From contig CM043962.1 in NCBI GenBank assembly GCA_014529385.2, positions 45,827,598 to 45,891,597 on the forward strand: a stretch of DNA of 64,000 bases, written 5' to 3'. This DNA is from Adiantum capillus-veneris. Lineage: Eukaryota > Streptophyta > Polypodiopsida > Polypodiales > Pteridaceae. Position 1 is the stretch's first letter. Every line of letters starts with the position of its first letter. Of this stretch, positions 1 to 11,197 are shown in pieces. The position numbers and the translations under genes were made by a program. The notes under the pieces were generated by a model. The model was given only the letters and a program-made list of their open reading frames with translations. It searched no databases and was not told the origin of the DNA.

Positions 1-272
1 ATGTCCTAGAAGTTTCGCTACATTTGGATGTCATTTGATGCTATAACAAATGTGATTTATTTGCTGATGAGCGATTGGCTTTTGGTGATTTCAGTCACTT
101 TAGTGTAGCTTGAGTTAGAGCGAGTTGTTAGTTGTTTCTCGAGAGATTGACAATCTCTTGTAGCCTCTATGCACTAGTCGAGTCAGCTTCATCCCATGGA
201 TTGACAGCTTAATCGTGGTTCTCGCTAATACTGTAATAAGATAGGGTGGTGAGGTTAGACATGTGTCCCACA
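1..272 (+). repeat. 3' part of a gypsy LTR (copy a)
   Basis: This stretch ends in CCCACA directly before a tRNA-type primer site at 275, as expected for the end of a 5' LTR. Its LTR start lies outside the window. Bases 60-272 recur inverted at about 1,823-2,035, and bases 1-75 recur in direct orientation at about 1,262-1,330, so at least three related LTR pieces are present. It encodes no protein that I can support. Confidence 0.6.
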
Positions 273-274
273 TT

Positions 275-292
275 TGGCACTGCTGTCGGGGA
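275..292 (+). other. primer binding site, tRNA-Asp-like
   Basis: TGGCACTGCTGTCGGGGA lies two bases after the LTR end. It matches the complement of the plant tRNA-Asp 3' end (recalled as TGGCGCCGTTGCCGGGGA) at 14 of 18 positions. This site would prime minus-strand DNA synthesis of a plus-oriented element. The tRNA identity rests on memory of the tRNA and not on a search. Confidence 0.6.
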
Positions 293-621
293 CCGAAGAG
301 ACCTAAACTAGGGAAAAACACGAGCATCTTGTGAAGGTACCCTTTAACTTCCTCTAGGATCTCCTAGAGTTAAAAACTTTCTTTTAGAAACTGCAAAGCT
401 TAAGATTGTCGTCTTTTGCTGTGTAGAGGGAGCTTGGAGATAATCGTACTTGCTAAGTGCCTTAAGGATTGTAGGATTGTAGAAATTAGATTAGGATTTT
501 GAGGATTGTTGGTAGACGAGACAAGTCTTAAGATCAATGCTCAGAAAACCATAAAAAACAAGAAAACGAGTGTTTGTGAACACTTTCCACAACCCCATTG
601 CATGAGAATCTAGGACTAGGG
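293..621 (+). other. untranslated leader after the first primer site
   Basis: Non-coding leader, recurring inverted at about 1,480-1,800 with only scattered differences (roughly nine in ten bases agree by eye). It runs directly into an LTR-like start at 622 and not into gag, so the element it belonged to is broken here. Confidence 0.55.
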
Positions 622-1335
622 TGTTAGCACAACAAGCTAACACGGACACAATTTTTTGGATTTCTCTTTGTAAAACATTTATTATTTTGATAAATCGAGA
701 ATATTGTAACTCCTATTTTCTCGGATAAACTCTGTAATTAATAAGCTGAGGCTACAAGCTTCTAGATTGTATCAACCAGTGATTTCCCAGCTTTGGTAGA
801 ACTCCAGATTATTAGTTTTGACCACCCAAAAACCTTGGCTAAGGTATAAAAGCCAAATTTTGTAAGTTTTGGACAATAGAAAGGCAGCTTGAGCTAACGG
901 CGCTCACTTCTCTCCTTCTTGCGCTTCCTACTCCCTCCTCGATTGTCACATTACAGTAGTGTTGCTGCATTGCAAACGCAGATAATATCTCTATGCATTG
1001 ACATAATCCATTCACAGTATTCTATAGCTTTTGGTGTCGCCGATCATGGCCTAAATTCATCATAGCTATGAATTTACATATTAAAATAAAAAACAAAGCA
1101 TAGTCGGGGTATTGGGGCATCATTGCTAAGCATTTAGATGCATTCTCGATCGAAAAAGACTAGGTCAAAAATCCACTGCTGTAAATAATCGCGATTTTGG
1201 AACTTGACTGAAAGTGGAATTTGAGGCCATAGGCATGTGTGCTTAGGTCTTATAAACTTGTTCTAGAAGCTCATTACGTTTGGATATCATTTGATGATGT
1301 AACAGATGTGAGTTGTTCGCCGATGAGCCCTTACT
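622..1335 (+). repeat. second gypsy LTR-like segment with TATA box
   Basis: It begins TGTTAGCAC, like the G3 3' LTR start at 54,817 (TGTTAGAAG). A TATA box (TATAAA, 845-850) is followed by a pyrimidine-rich stretch. Bases 1,262-1,330 resemble window bases 1-75, which are LTR sequence. Bases 1,181-1,196 carry one arm and the centre of the palindrome found repeatedly at 11,967-12,566. The 3' end is not clear: similarity to the first LTR stops near 1,335. Confidence 0.45.
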
Positions 1336-1339
1336 CTCC

Positions 1340-2035
1340 AGTCGGATAGAGTGGTTTCGAGTCTTTTCGAGCTATTTCTAGTCGTAGACCTGAAAATCTG
1401 CAACTTTCAATAACAACTCACACTTGATTCTTTCAAAGAGAGCAATGTTTTGAAATCCACCTCAGATTCTACTTACCCTACTCCTAGATTCTCATGCAAT
1501 GGGGTTGTGGAAAGTGTCCACAAACACTCGTTTTCTTGTCTTTTATGTTTTTATGAGCACTGATCTTAAGACTTGTCTCATCTACCAATCATTCTCAAAA
1601 TCCTAATATAATTCTACAATCCTACAATCCTAAAGACACTCAGCACGTACGATTAATTCCAAGCTACCTCTACACAGCAAAAGACGACAATCTTAGCTAT
1701 GCGGTTTCTAAAAGAAAGTTTTGAACTCTAGGCGAACCTAGAGGAAGTTAAAGGATAACTTTGCAAGAAGCTCGTGTTTTTTCCTAGTTTAGGTCTCTTC
1801 GATCCCCAGTAGCGGCGCTAAATGTGGGACGCATGTCTAACCTTGCCATCCTATCTTATTTAAGTATATTAGCGAGAACCACGATTTATTTGTCAAACCA
1901 TGGGATGAAGCTGACTCGACTAGTGCATAGAGGCTACAAGAAGGTTTCAATATCTTGGAAAACAACTAACAACTCGCATCTAACTCAAGATACACTCAAG
2001 TGAATGAAATCACCAAAAGCCACTCACTCATGAAG
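1340..2035 (-). repeat. inverted LTR tail, primer site and leader
   Basis: On the minus strand this reads LTR tail (2,035 to 1,823, ending GTCCCACA), a tRNA-Asp-like primer site (1,820-1,801, TAGCGCCGCTACTGGGGA plus two more bases), then leader to about 1,480. It is the reverse complement of about 60-620, with small indels. Bases 1,340-1,480 extend past the similarity. The arm abuts the truncated gag of G1 near 2,035, so G1 does not have its own leader here. Confidence 0.65.
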
Positions 2036-3939
2036 ATCATCTATATCTTCAAGATCGAAGATGAGGGATCAGCACACCTACCAGCCTACCTGTTTAGAGA
2101 TTGTTATAACAACAACTTTGTTATGATGACTCATGAGGAGGTAGAACAAACCAAATACCAAGGGTATATTGGGACAAGGACCAGAAACAATTTCAAGAGA
2201 TGAACACCGTGAGAGATCATCTAAGAGTTATGTGAAGAAACCAGTAACCACCTCATCACGTAGAAAATTGGGTGACACTAAGGCCATTCCAAGGCTACAT
2301 GAGTCACTATTTCCAATAGACAGGTTTGAAGGACTCGGAACAGGACCACCTTCCAGGAGACCGGGAGTTGAATTAAACAGATGCGTCAGACTAGCTGATT
2401 TTCAGAAATGGGTCAAAAAATACAGTGCATCAGGGGATCCATACGACCACTTAACAAGCTTTAAGCAAGTGCTAAGAGCGGAGCGTATATTTGATTTCCA
2501 TAATCAATTCGAGGGGTTTGGAATGACATTAGAAGGAAAAGCATTGACATGGTTCCAAAACATTCCACAAAGGTCTATCATGGACTTGAACACTTTAGCT
2601 CAAGGATTTGTGGCTGCTTGTTCCAAAACGGGGATCAAACACTATACAATAGCTCAAATTTACAGCTTTAAACAGAAACATGGTGAGTATGTTAGGAATT
2701 GTTCAACTCAAATGAAACAATAGATCGCCAGATGCCCAGAGCTAGAGATACCTGCAAAAGAACAACTTGTATCTTTATTTTTAGAGGGACTGCTAAACAA
2801 AGAACTTCATGCTATACTCTATAGCAAGAAGCATACACCCCTAGAAGCGTGTGTGTCAGACGCTATTGACTTAGGAGACAATTGCAAAATTTTCAATGAA
2901 GAAGATGTCCCTAAGGATAACCAAAGTGAGAAAATAGAATCCACAAAACTAGCACAAGTGGGAATGGCTGCTGCAACACCACTTTTAGCCATAGAAAACA
3001 TGCTTAAAAGAATGAACGACATTATGAAAAACATACAAAAATCACCTATGAGGGGACCAGGACAAGGGAAACCTCAACATAGATAACCAATTAGGCCACA
3101 AAAACGGTGTGCAATTGAGGGTAAATGGACCAACCATGAGACCCACGAGTGCTACTTCAGACCAAAGTATGATGGAAATGTTCAGTACGTGCCCATGAGG
3201 CCACAAGGACAACCCATGTACAGATATCAGCCTAATATGGCCCAAGATCAAAGACCACCAATGGGTATGGAAAGACCTCAACCTGTGTTAGGTCAACAAC
3301 CTCCCCATCCAAGACATAATGCAGTGCCTGTTAAGTATATGCACTCTAAAGGAGTCATAGATGAACAAGAATTAGTGCCTGTTACACCCTATGCAGAGCC
3401 TAGTACATCTACAACAATGGTAGAAAGAGAATGGTATAATTCATGGTAAGACCCATGATTAAGACAATAACAAAAAACTATGATAATTTTAGTCTGATGA
3501 TCACTGGAAAAATGAATGTCCAGAGCCTGACAAAAACCTCAAACCAGTTGAAGCCTATGGCATACAATGTTGCAAAAAGGGAGGACACTTTCCGGAAGAT
3601 TGTCCTAAAAATCCTTTAAACAAGGGTAAAACCATAGTAAACATAGTCCAAGTGATACCTAGTAGCTCATCAGAGAGTAAACTGATTGTTCCAATCAAGT
3701 TAATCACTAGAACCCAGGCAAAGAAAAAGAAACACAACCCCTCTGATGATTCGGAAAATACAAAAGTTTCCTCTCCAAGAATCGAAAGAAGCAGAAGTAA
3801 AAGATATGAGCTGAGAAAACAGAAACAACGGATTGAAATCGAGGAGAAAGCAAAAAAGCTATTCCAAAAAAAGGTAAAAGAAACTGGAAGCGAAATCAAG
3901 GAAACAACCGTGAAATATGGAGGATCTATTCTGGTTTGA
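2000..3939 (+). pseudogene. G1 gag (capsid and nucleocapsid), decayed
   Basis: Capsid/nucleocapsid precursor that would build the cytoplasmic particle. Pieces lie at 2,000-2,203, 2,169-2,723, 2,853-3,086, 3,189-3,449 and 3,652-3,939 in shifting frames. The 2,380-2,830 part has the retrotransposon gag core: GDPYDHLTSFKQ, an FGMTLEGKALTWFQ block and RNCSTQMKQ. At 3,108-3,155 is a Cys-rich motif CAIEGKWTNHETHEC, shared with G3 and G4. Degenerate CCHC knuckles follow, the best being CCKKGGHFPEDC near 3,567. The N-terminal MNLRSGR segment of G3 and G4 is absent because the inverted LTR arm joins here. Identity as gag is firm; the N-terminal boundary is not. Confidence 0.7.
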
Positions 3940-4006
3940 TAAATTTTTTGAGCCTATTAATGCCGCCTTGGAAGCCTACTAGGCAGGACTTAAAGCGGGC
4001 CAAAAC

Positions 4007-4730
4007 ATGAAAAACAAATGGAAAAATTATCCTTCTCCATACATGGAAGCAGCTAAGCTGGAAGCTTATCAAAATTTGGTAAGAATCACGCAAGAAATGC
4101 AGGAAAAACAAAAACCCAAGCTTGAAAGCATTGCAAAATCTGAAGAGCTTGTGGTAAAAGAAGCAAAAGAAAAATCCCATGTGGTGGCAGAACCCCACCT
4201 TGAAACAAAAGTACCAGAGTTTATAGTGCCTGACAGTGAAGATGCCTTAGACGGAATTCCATTCATAGAGGAAGACTGGCCAAGGATACTTATGGGAAAA
4301 AGTAAGAGAGATCAATGATGGGAGCCTAACTCTAAAGTCAACTCCTATAGAGGAAGTCTGGTTGGATAACCTACCTTCTGATGTCAACATGGATGTACAA
4401 TCCTTGTACGGGGATTGCGGATCTGAAGCTTCGGGACTGTCGAAACCATTGACCTAGAAAACATTACCTTCTTACTTGGGAGAAAACTAGGATGAATCCA
4501 TCGTGTGTAAGACCACTCAAGTAAAAAGAGTTGAACAGACCCTAGAAGTAGACAACATTCATTCAATCATGTCTACATCTATCCAATGCACTCTTACCTT
4601 GGGAGAACAGTTAAAACTCAGACCATACTTATGGAATGATTTACAGAAAACCCTAGAAAAGGTGGGGATAACGGGGTTAATCTCAAAAAATTTGGGAAAA
4701 TTGAAAAATGAAACGAACAACAAAGGCATT
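4007..4730 (+). pseudogene. G1 gag C-terminal / pre-protease region
   Basis: Charged, helix-rich sequence between the nucleocapsid knuckles and the protease, read in several frames (4,007-4,318 and 4,503-4,901 are the longest). It corresponds to G3 38,819-39,856, sharing the KTLPSYLG block near 4,460 and a T-L-G-E/A-L motif near 4,595. Bases 4,160-4,615 occur again at about 14,185-14,630, nearly base for base. No enzymatic motif is visible. It may be a linker or spacer released by protease; that is inference from position. Confidence 0.6.
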
Positions 4731-5110
4731 CGATCTATTCCCATGAACAAATTCAGAGAATACTACGAAGGGGAAGAAGGAAACACCACCCTCCCAGTGA
4801 AATATAATGACATTGAAACCATGGTAATACTGAATAGCCTGAGCAGGCATAGCCATAGCCACAAAAGCAATATGGGAATCCTAGGGACAACCAGCCATTA
4901 GACAAACTCGAATGAAATTGCAACTGGATGACGGACACATTGCGAGACCATTAGGGCTGCTTGAAAAAGTGATAGTCATTCCTGTGGAATTGAATATCAA
5001 CACACTTTTGCCATAGTAGACTTTGGAAAAAAACTCAACTATGAAATCATATTGGGAAGACCTTTCATGCGGCAGGTACAGCTTATCCAAGATGGGGAAA
5101 CAATTATTTG
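4730..5110 (+). pseudogene. G1 aspartic protease (PR1), decayed
   Basis: Retropepsin that would cleave the gag-pol precursor. The place of the active-site D-S/T-G reads VILNSLS near 4,825, so the catalytic Asp and Gly codons are lost. Downstream, in another frame, the usual flap and C-terminal signature survive: MKLQLDDGHIARPLGLLEKV (4,910-4,970) and IILGRPFMRQ (5,048-5,078). G3 retains AILDSGAGVVIT at the matching place. The reading frame changes at least twice. Confidence 0.65.
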
Positions 5111-5623
5111 TACTTGAAGCAAGTGGGATCTATAACAAGGGTAAATCTAAAAGATCACACTTATAGAGATGTCTTGAAAACACCCATACAAGAGTTTGAT
5201 TCAGTCTCTTCGGCTGAAACTAAGCTTCCACCCTGGTTAAACAAAGACACTCCTATTTGGATGTGTGGAGCTTCAGAAAATGGTAATTTAAAACGAGAAG
5301 AGTGTATCCTAGAAAGGGATTGTAAAAATGAAGCCTATGTACCTGAACCCTTTCTAGAGCATTTGTTTGAGCCATTCGAGTGGACTCAAATCTTAGCGAC
5401 AATGGATGTATGTGTGACTACGTCTATGCCTACTCAATTTTGCAATGAGGATGGCTACGACATAATTTCCATCCAAATGATTTCAATCCTCAACATTGAA
5501 GACAAAGATGAGGAACCCAAAGACTTAATGAAGACTCAAAAAGTCTTTTCAGACCTCTATTACGATGCAACTGATGAGTTAGATGAACATTCAGCTACCT
5601 CAAAAGACGCGGAGTTAGAATAA
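5108..5623 (+). pseudogene. conserved spacer ORF between protease and RT
   Basis: A 171-codon open frame without a domain I recognise. It contains PPWLNKDTPIWMCGAS, then REECILERD and YVPEPFLE, and ends in an acidic tail. G3 (40,221-40,485) has the same blocks (WMCGAS, RREECVLERA, EYVPEPFLED), so it is a real conserved segment between PR1 and RT. The Cys pair and the acidic tail are the main features. A structural spacer or a connection domain are equally possible. Bases 5,624-5,925 after it are a decayed linker with no clear frame. Confidence 0.5.
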
Positions 5624-5925
5624 GAGCATATGAGAGCCAAGCTACTCTTAAAAGGAGGGGAGAAAAAGTTTTTTTACACTTTCCAAACCAGAAATCAAGA
5701 AGACAAAAATGGTATAGACGAAAAAGGGACACCAGAAATGTGAAAACACGCCCTATGCCATTAGTCTCCAGTAGAACACAGTTCCTGATGTAGATAGATG
5801 CAAATGATTGTATCAAGGACAAAATCACTGGCAGATATGTTTCAAACAAGAATTCGGAAATGACTCACACATAAAGAAAAACAAGGAATGATACTCAAAC
5901 AAACCCACATGATAAGAAACCAGTC

Positions 5926-7551
5926 ATGACACGAGTTGAGCGAAAAAAGAAATATCAAGAGTTGAAAAAGGCTCTAAAGAAGATATACACGACCAAAATG
6001 GACACCTCGGACGAGGGTGCTAACGACGTAATGCGTGTTCCATCCCATTACAAAAAGTATACTCTCCAAGATCAGAAAATCATTGTCGAACAACCTGTTA
6101 GGGAACTAAGGAAACAGGGCAAGTCTTACGAAGGACGTGAAAATGCTAAAAAGGTAGACCTAGCTCAACCAGTGGAAGAGCCTAGAATTGCTTACATTGC
6201 GAATGACCTAACAGAAGAAGAAGAAGAGCTTTTGCTAAGCTTGTTGCTGAAGGAATACCGAGATATCTTTGCTTGGTCCTACAAGGATCTCAAGGGTGTT
6301 GATCCAAAAATCTATCAACATACCATACCCATGAGAGATGATGCGAACACGTATAATGAAACATTTGCCGGGAAGATAAAAGAAGAGATTGAAAAACTTA
6401 AGGAAGCCGAATTTATCTACGAAATTGAATACACAGATTGGGTGTCCCCAATTGTGATAGTACCTAAGAAGAATGGAAAATTACGAGTGTGTATTAATCT
6501 CAAAAAGGTGAATGCAGCTACAATTAGAGACAACTTTCCTCTTTCGATAACTGAGCATGTTCTAGAACGAGTTGCAGGAAAAGAAGCTTACAGCTTCTTA
6601 GACGGATTTTTGGGATACAATCAACTTTTGGTTGACCCAAAAGATCAGCATAAACCTGATTTTGCAACAGAATGGGGTATATTTGCCTATCGGGTTATGT
6701 CGTTGGGGTTGACTAATGCTCTAGCCACATTTCAAAGGTTGAAGAGCCATGCTTTCAAAGAATATCTTAGGAAATTATTAGAAGTATATATGGATGATCT
6801 ATGCGTACATTCATCATTCCGAGCTGATCACTTTGAACATCTCAAAAAGGTATTTGAAAAATGTAGACTTTATAGGATTTTCTTAAATCCTAAAAAGTGC
6901 ACATTCATGGGTAGACAAGGAAAACTTCTTGGGCATATAGTGTCTAAAAATGGCATAGCTAATGATATTGAGAAGATTCATATCATTGCAGATCTGCCTA
7001 GACCAACAACAATCAAGGGGTTACAAGCCTTCATTGGGCATTGTGGATATTACCGACGGTTTATCTACATTTACGCTATCATTGCAAAACCCATGTATAG
7101 CTTGATTACACACTTTGAATGGACCGAGGCATGTGAAGAATATTTCATGAAGCTTAAGCAAGCTCTCACCTCAGCTCCAATATTGAAAGCACCAGATTGG
7201 GATAAGATATTCCACGTACATGTAGACGCTTCCAATTTTGCTATCGATTGTATACTAGCTCAACCAGGAGATGGGAAAATCGACTTTCCTATTTCTTATC
7301 CTAGCCGACAGTTAAATATGGTTGAAAATAATTACACCACCACTGAAATGGAAGGATTATGAATGATATATGCCGTTAAAAAGTATAGACATTACCTATT
7401 AGCCAAAAAGTTTGTGTTCTTTGTGGACCACCAAGCTTTGTTGTATTTGGTCAACAAGCCATGCAGCACAGGAAGAATAGTGAGATGGTTCATCATTCTC
7501 TTGGAATTTGATTTCATTATGGTAGTAAAAAAAGGCACTACACATCAATGA
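5926..7551 (+). pseudogene. G1 reverse transcriptase and RNase H
   Basis: Copies the element RNA into DNA and degrades the RNA strand. The frame runs 5,926-7,362 and resumes directly to 7,551 after an in-frame TGA at 7,360. RT blocks in order are WVSPIVIVPKKNGKLRVC (about 6,439-6,492), YSFLDGF...YNQL (6,589-6,630), a degraded SLGLTNA (6,703), YMDD (6,787-6,798) and GHIVSKNGI (6,934). RNase H follows with FHVHVDAS (7,210) and VDHQALLYLVN (7,423). Compared with G3, about eight codons are missing near 6,342. A second TGA lies at 7,549, where G3 has CGA. The catalytic YMDD is intact. Confidence 0.8.
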
Positions 7552-9334
7552 GCAGATCATTTGTCAAGGATTGTTTTAGGAGAATCACCTCAAGGGGTAG
7601 ACGATGATCTACCAGATGCTTATTTGTTATCCGTGGAAATGATACCTCGATGGTCGTAAAATATCGTTTCATTGATGACAATAGCTCAAGTGGATTCACA
7701 AATACCACTTCCTATTACGATCGGTTTAATTGAGCAATCGGCTATGTATCAGTTACTAGCTGGAAGTCTATACAAAAGAGATCAAGACGGGATATTTCTC
7801 TTATGCATCAATCTTGAGGAAAAAGAACAATACCTAAGTCAAGCACATGTTACCATAGTAGGACTTCACTTTGCGAAAGACCAAACTATGCAATGAATCT
7901 TGAGACTTGGAGTATTTTGGCCAACTATGAGGAGTGATGTTAGATCTTTTGTGAAGGATTTTCCTCACTGTTAGAAACAAACACCCATACTTCATGTAAC
8001 ATTGTTTCAAATGTCACCTGTTCCTAAGTGGAGTAACTATCTAGTTACTTACTTATCAAGCTGAACATTTCCTGAGGATATGAGTAAACGCCGGCAAAGA
8101 GAAATTGAAACCGAAGCAAGAGAATATGCTCTTATTGGGAACCAATTGTATTGGAGAGGAAAAGATCAACATTTACATCTTTGTGCAAATGAAAACGAGT
8201 ATATTCCGATTATAGAGCAAGCACATGCTGGATTAGCTGGAGGTCACTTTTCAAGTGAGACCACCGCAACAGCAATCTTGATGGTGGCAAGCATATGGTG
8301 GCCAACACTTTTTGCAGATGCTAAAGATTATGTTCAAAGGTGTGATGCTTATCAATGAGCAAAAAATGCCAACACACATAGCTAGCATGCTCTTAAGACC
8401 AATGATGGGGGCTAGAGCTTTTGCAAAATGGGGTATAGATTTTGTTGGGCCAATATAGCTAGCGGCATATGGAACCCAAGCTCAATATATCATTGTAGCT
8501 ACGGATTATTTGACCAAGTGGGCCGAGGCTAAAGCAACTCAAAAGAATGATGCTAGAACCACTGCTGCATTCTTATATGAGTATGTATTCACGAGATATG
8601 GACTACCAATAAAAATTGTCATTGATCGGGGAACTCATTTCCTCAATGAGGTAATCGAGTATCTGCTTAATGACTTTATGGTCATCCATAACAAATCAGC
8701 TCCCTATCACACGCAAGCATACGGACAAGCTAAGCATACGAACAAAATCCTTAGCTCGGTGCTGACTAAAGTGGTTAGTTCAAAAAGAACAGATTGGGAA
8801 ATGAATCTCCATGCTACTCTATGGGCTTATCGAGTTTCATTCAAAATAGCTTTAAATGCTACACCCTTTAACCTTGTTTATGGTCTTGATGCCATACTGC
8901 CAATACAATTTCTATTGCTGACATTAAGGGTAGCACAAAACCTTGAGTGGACTGGACATGAATTGTCAAAAAGATTTGAAGTTTTGGAAAAGCTAGATGA
9001 GCAAAGACTAACTGCTGTAGCTCACATCTATACACAAAAGCAGAAACACAAACAATTTTTTGATTTTCACTTGATCACAAAAATCTTCAAGAAAGGGGAT
9101 TTAGTTTTAGTCTATTCCCTTAAGCAACACATTCCCAAGTTTAAGAAAAAGGGAAATGGACCGTTTGTAATTGAAGATGTATCTCCAAGTGGAGCAGTAA
9201 AATTGTCCACCCTAGATGATGAACCAATGGCTAATTGGATTAGTAGATGTCATTTAAAGAAATACAATTTGCTACTATCCAATGAATTGCTAGAAAGAAT
9301 GCATGCAGCCAAGGAAAGGAGGATTAAACGATAG
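7552..9334 (+). pseudogene. G1 integrase with two tandem H2C2 modules
   Basis: Inserts element DNA into the host chromosome. Two successive zinc-binding H2C2-type modules are present: a degenerate one at about 7,745-7,975 (AHVTIVGLHF ... FWPTMRSDV ... FPHC) and a canonical one at about 8,115-8,375 (AHAGLAGGHF ... IWWPTLF ... RCDAYQ, the last Cys being Tyr). The core follows: WGIDFVGP near 8,432, VIDRGTHF at 8,620-8,645, and YGQAKHTNK near 8,718, where the catalytic Glu is Lys. A C-terminal GPFVIEDV region ends at 9,334. Stops at 7,657, 7,894, 7,972 and 8,356 interrupt it; at 7,657 and 8,356 the G3 counterpart suggests C-to-T change. Confidence 0.75.
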
Positions 9335-9991
9335 CAGATAATTGATGAAGCCCAAGAGGAAGCTCGGCTTCGGGTACTTAAACGAAAAGCTGCTCTCAAA
9401 AATCAACAGATATTTATTCCCATTAACACTTTGGAAATAGATGACCGACAATGGGAATTACCTAAAGATGTAGTTTCAACAGATGATGACTCATTAGACG
9501 GAATGGATCTGCGCATCAAAGTATAGCTCAACAATCATAGCACCAATGATTTGGTTGACACAAGAGTTAGAGTAAATGCAGCTAGTTATTCCACGTACAA
9601 AAAGGCAACAAGTCAAGCATTGACAGCAGGAATAGCGACAATCAAAGGATGCAACAAGAACCCAACCCCAACATTGGGAGTAGTCAACTTGAACGTGATA
9701 GTGTATGGATGTTCATGTCCTCATCAGTTTGTATGCTTACCAGATAAACACATGAATGAAACTATGATTCTTCGGATTCCCTGGATGCAGACATACAAAG
9801 CAGTACCAGACTTGGATACAAATAAGCTAAATCTATCACCTAAAGTCGAGCAACTCATTGTTCCAATTGCACCAAGTAAAGAGGAATGGAAAAGAAGTAA
9901 TCAGCGGACCAAACCACGAAGTAGTCAATCTTCTCCATCCCTTCAACAAGCAAATGCTACAAGTATCATGCAAGGAGTCAGGCACATTTGA
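9335..9991 (+). pseudogene. G1 post-integrase retropepsin-like domain (PR2)
   Basis: After a basic stretch (9,335-9,500), bases 9,505-9,840 translate to a retropepsin-like pattern: RIKV strand, LVDTRVRVNAAS where a protease has VDTGA, an IKG turn, LNVIVYGCSCPHQFVCLPD strands, and MILRIPWMQ where proteases have ILGxPWL. The Gly of the D-T-G triad is Arg, so catalysis is unlikely. G3 44,440-44,790 carries the equivalent domain with D-S-R. The classical protease of this element lies upstream of RT, so this is a second, separate copy of the fold. The open frame is 9,551-9,991. Confidence 0.55.
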
Positions 9992-10420
9992 GTACCCAAA
10001 GCACAGCTTAAGGATAAACCGATTCAGATCCGGGTGCCTAAGACTTCACCAACAAAGCAAAGGCAGGTTCCAAGGGTAAAGACACAGAGACGAACATCTC
10101 CGCACAAGGAACCTAGCATGAAATTGGTTTGGAAGAAAAAGGAGCACTTATCCTCTCCACATACTATAAAACCAATCTAGCAATGGAGAGTTAAGTCTCG
10201 AAAGACTTCTCCAATCCATACAACAACTAGCAAACCGAGCTACCAATGGCGAGAAAAAGCTCGACAACCGTCAAAAGTGCTACCAATAGCTTAAGCAATC
10301 AACGTGCGGAAGCATCCTAACGGTACAATTAAACAGAGAGCACACAAGCTACAAAATTTTTTCTTTGGAAGACATCAGCAGGCAAACTTCAACATCAGAA
10401 ACCCTTAAGTTAATTACTCA
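9992..10420 (+). pseudogene. G1 basic tail ORF after PR2
   Basis: Lys/Arg/Pro-rich translation in broken frames (VPKAQLKDKPIQIRVPK, KQRQVPRVKTQRR, MKLVWKKK). It occupies the same place as the G3 basic Trp-repeat ORF at 44,863-45,480. It could bind nucleic acid, but this is inferred only from charge and position. Confidence 0.4.
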
Positions 10421-10548
10421 AGATCCAGCTCTTGCACAACATATTGGTTTGAATTGAATTGATCTCATAGCATGGTAGATCCAACCACGGCTATGCATAG
10501 ACACAATTATTCAACCCATGCACACACACGTCCCGAAGTACGCCATCT

Positions 10549-10562
10549 AGGAGGGGTGGAAG
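10549..10562 (+). other. internal polypurine-like tract, G1
   Basis: AGGAGGGGTGGAAG, purine-only apart from one T, follows the end of the pol-type frames. It matches the context of the G3 tract at 45,711-45,724, both preceded by a GCACAACAT...CATGCAC run. In an ordinary gypsy element such a tract marks the start of the 3' LTR, but here no LTR follows. Confidence 0.45.
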
Positions 10563-11190
10563 CAGGGCACTAAGTACTAAGTAATTTAGGGCAATGTTTG
10601 AAGAGGTAGGAAAAGTTCGATATTAATGTGTGATTTTTTGCAAATTATCTAATAATGCCCTTATAGTTCATCATCAAGGGAAAATTCATTGATAATATCT
10701 TCTCGATGAGTGTAAAAAGTATATATACTATCAGAAAATCATTAAAAACAGTCCTTTTTTGGGTATTTTTCTTCATCTTTATTGATAATAAGGCTTAAAA
10801 ATAGAAAAATCCAGCAAAAAACAATAAAGTTGTGTTTTTCAATGAATTTTCTTAATTATTGGATTTTCACTTTACTTTTTTAGAGCATTTTGCCGTTTTC
10901 TTTATTTTTTCAAATAAACTCGTCAAAAATTAATAATAAATAGTACGGAAGCTCAGATGAAAAAATGGAAGACACGATGGTGATCACAAAGACAAGGCAA
11001 ACAGGCACAAAAATTTTCGATGAAATCAGAGGATGGAAGCGGGAAGCCTAAATTAGGCGGCCAGGCCCACTTTTGCAAAATTCTTGCAGAATGAGCTACA
11101 GGAATCCGAATCGGGAAATTTTTCAGTCTAACATAGATTTCGTGGCCTAGTAGGACTAATGGGGGAATTTGGGGAAAATTGGTTCAGAAA
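10563..11190 (+). other. non-coding, AT-rich stretch
   Basis: No supported gene. The stretch is AT-rich around 10,620-10,950 and becomes more mixed after 11,000. It occupies the same place as G3 45,725-46,340, between the polypurine-like tract and the TATA-like box. Confidence 0.5.
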
Positions 11191-11197
11191 GTCCGGG

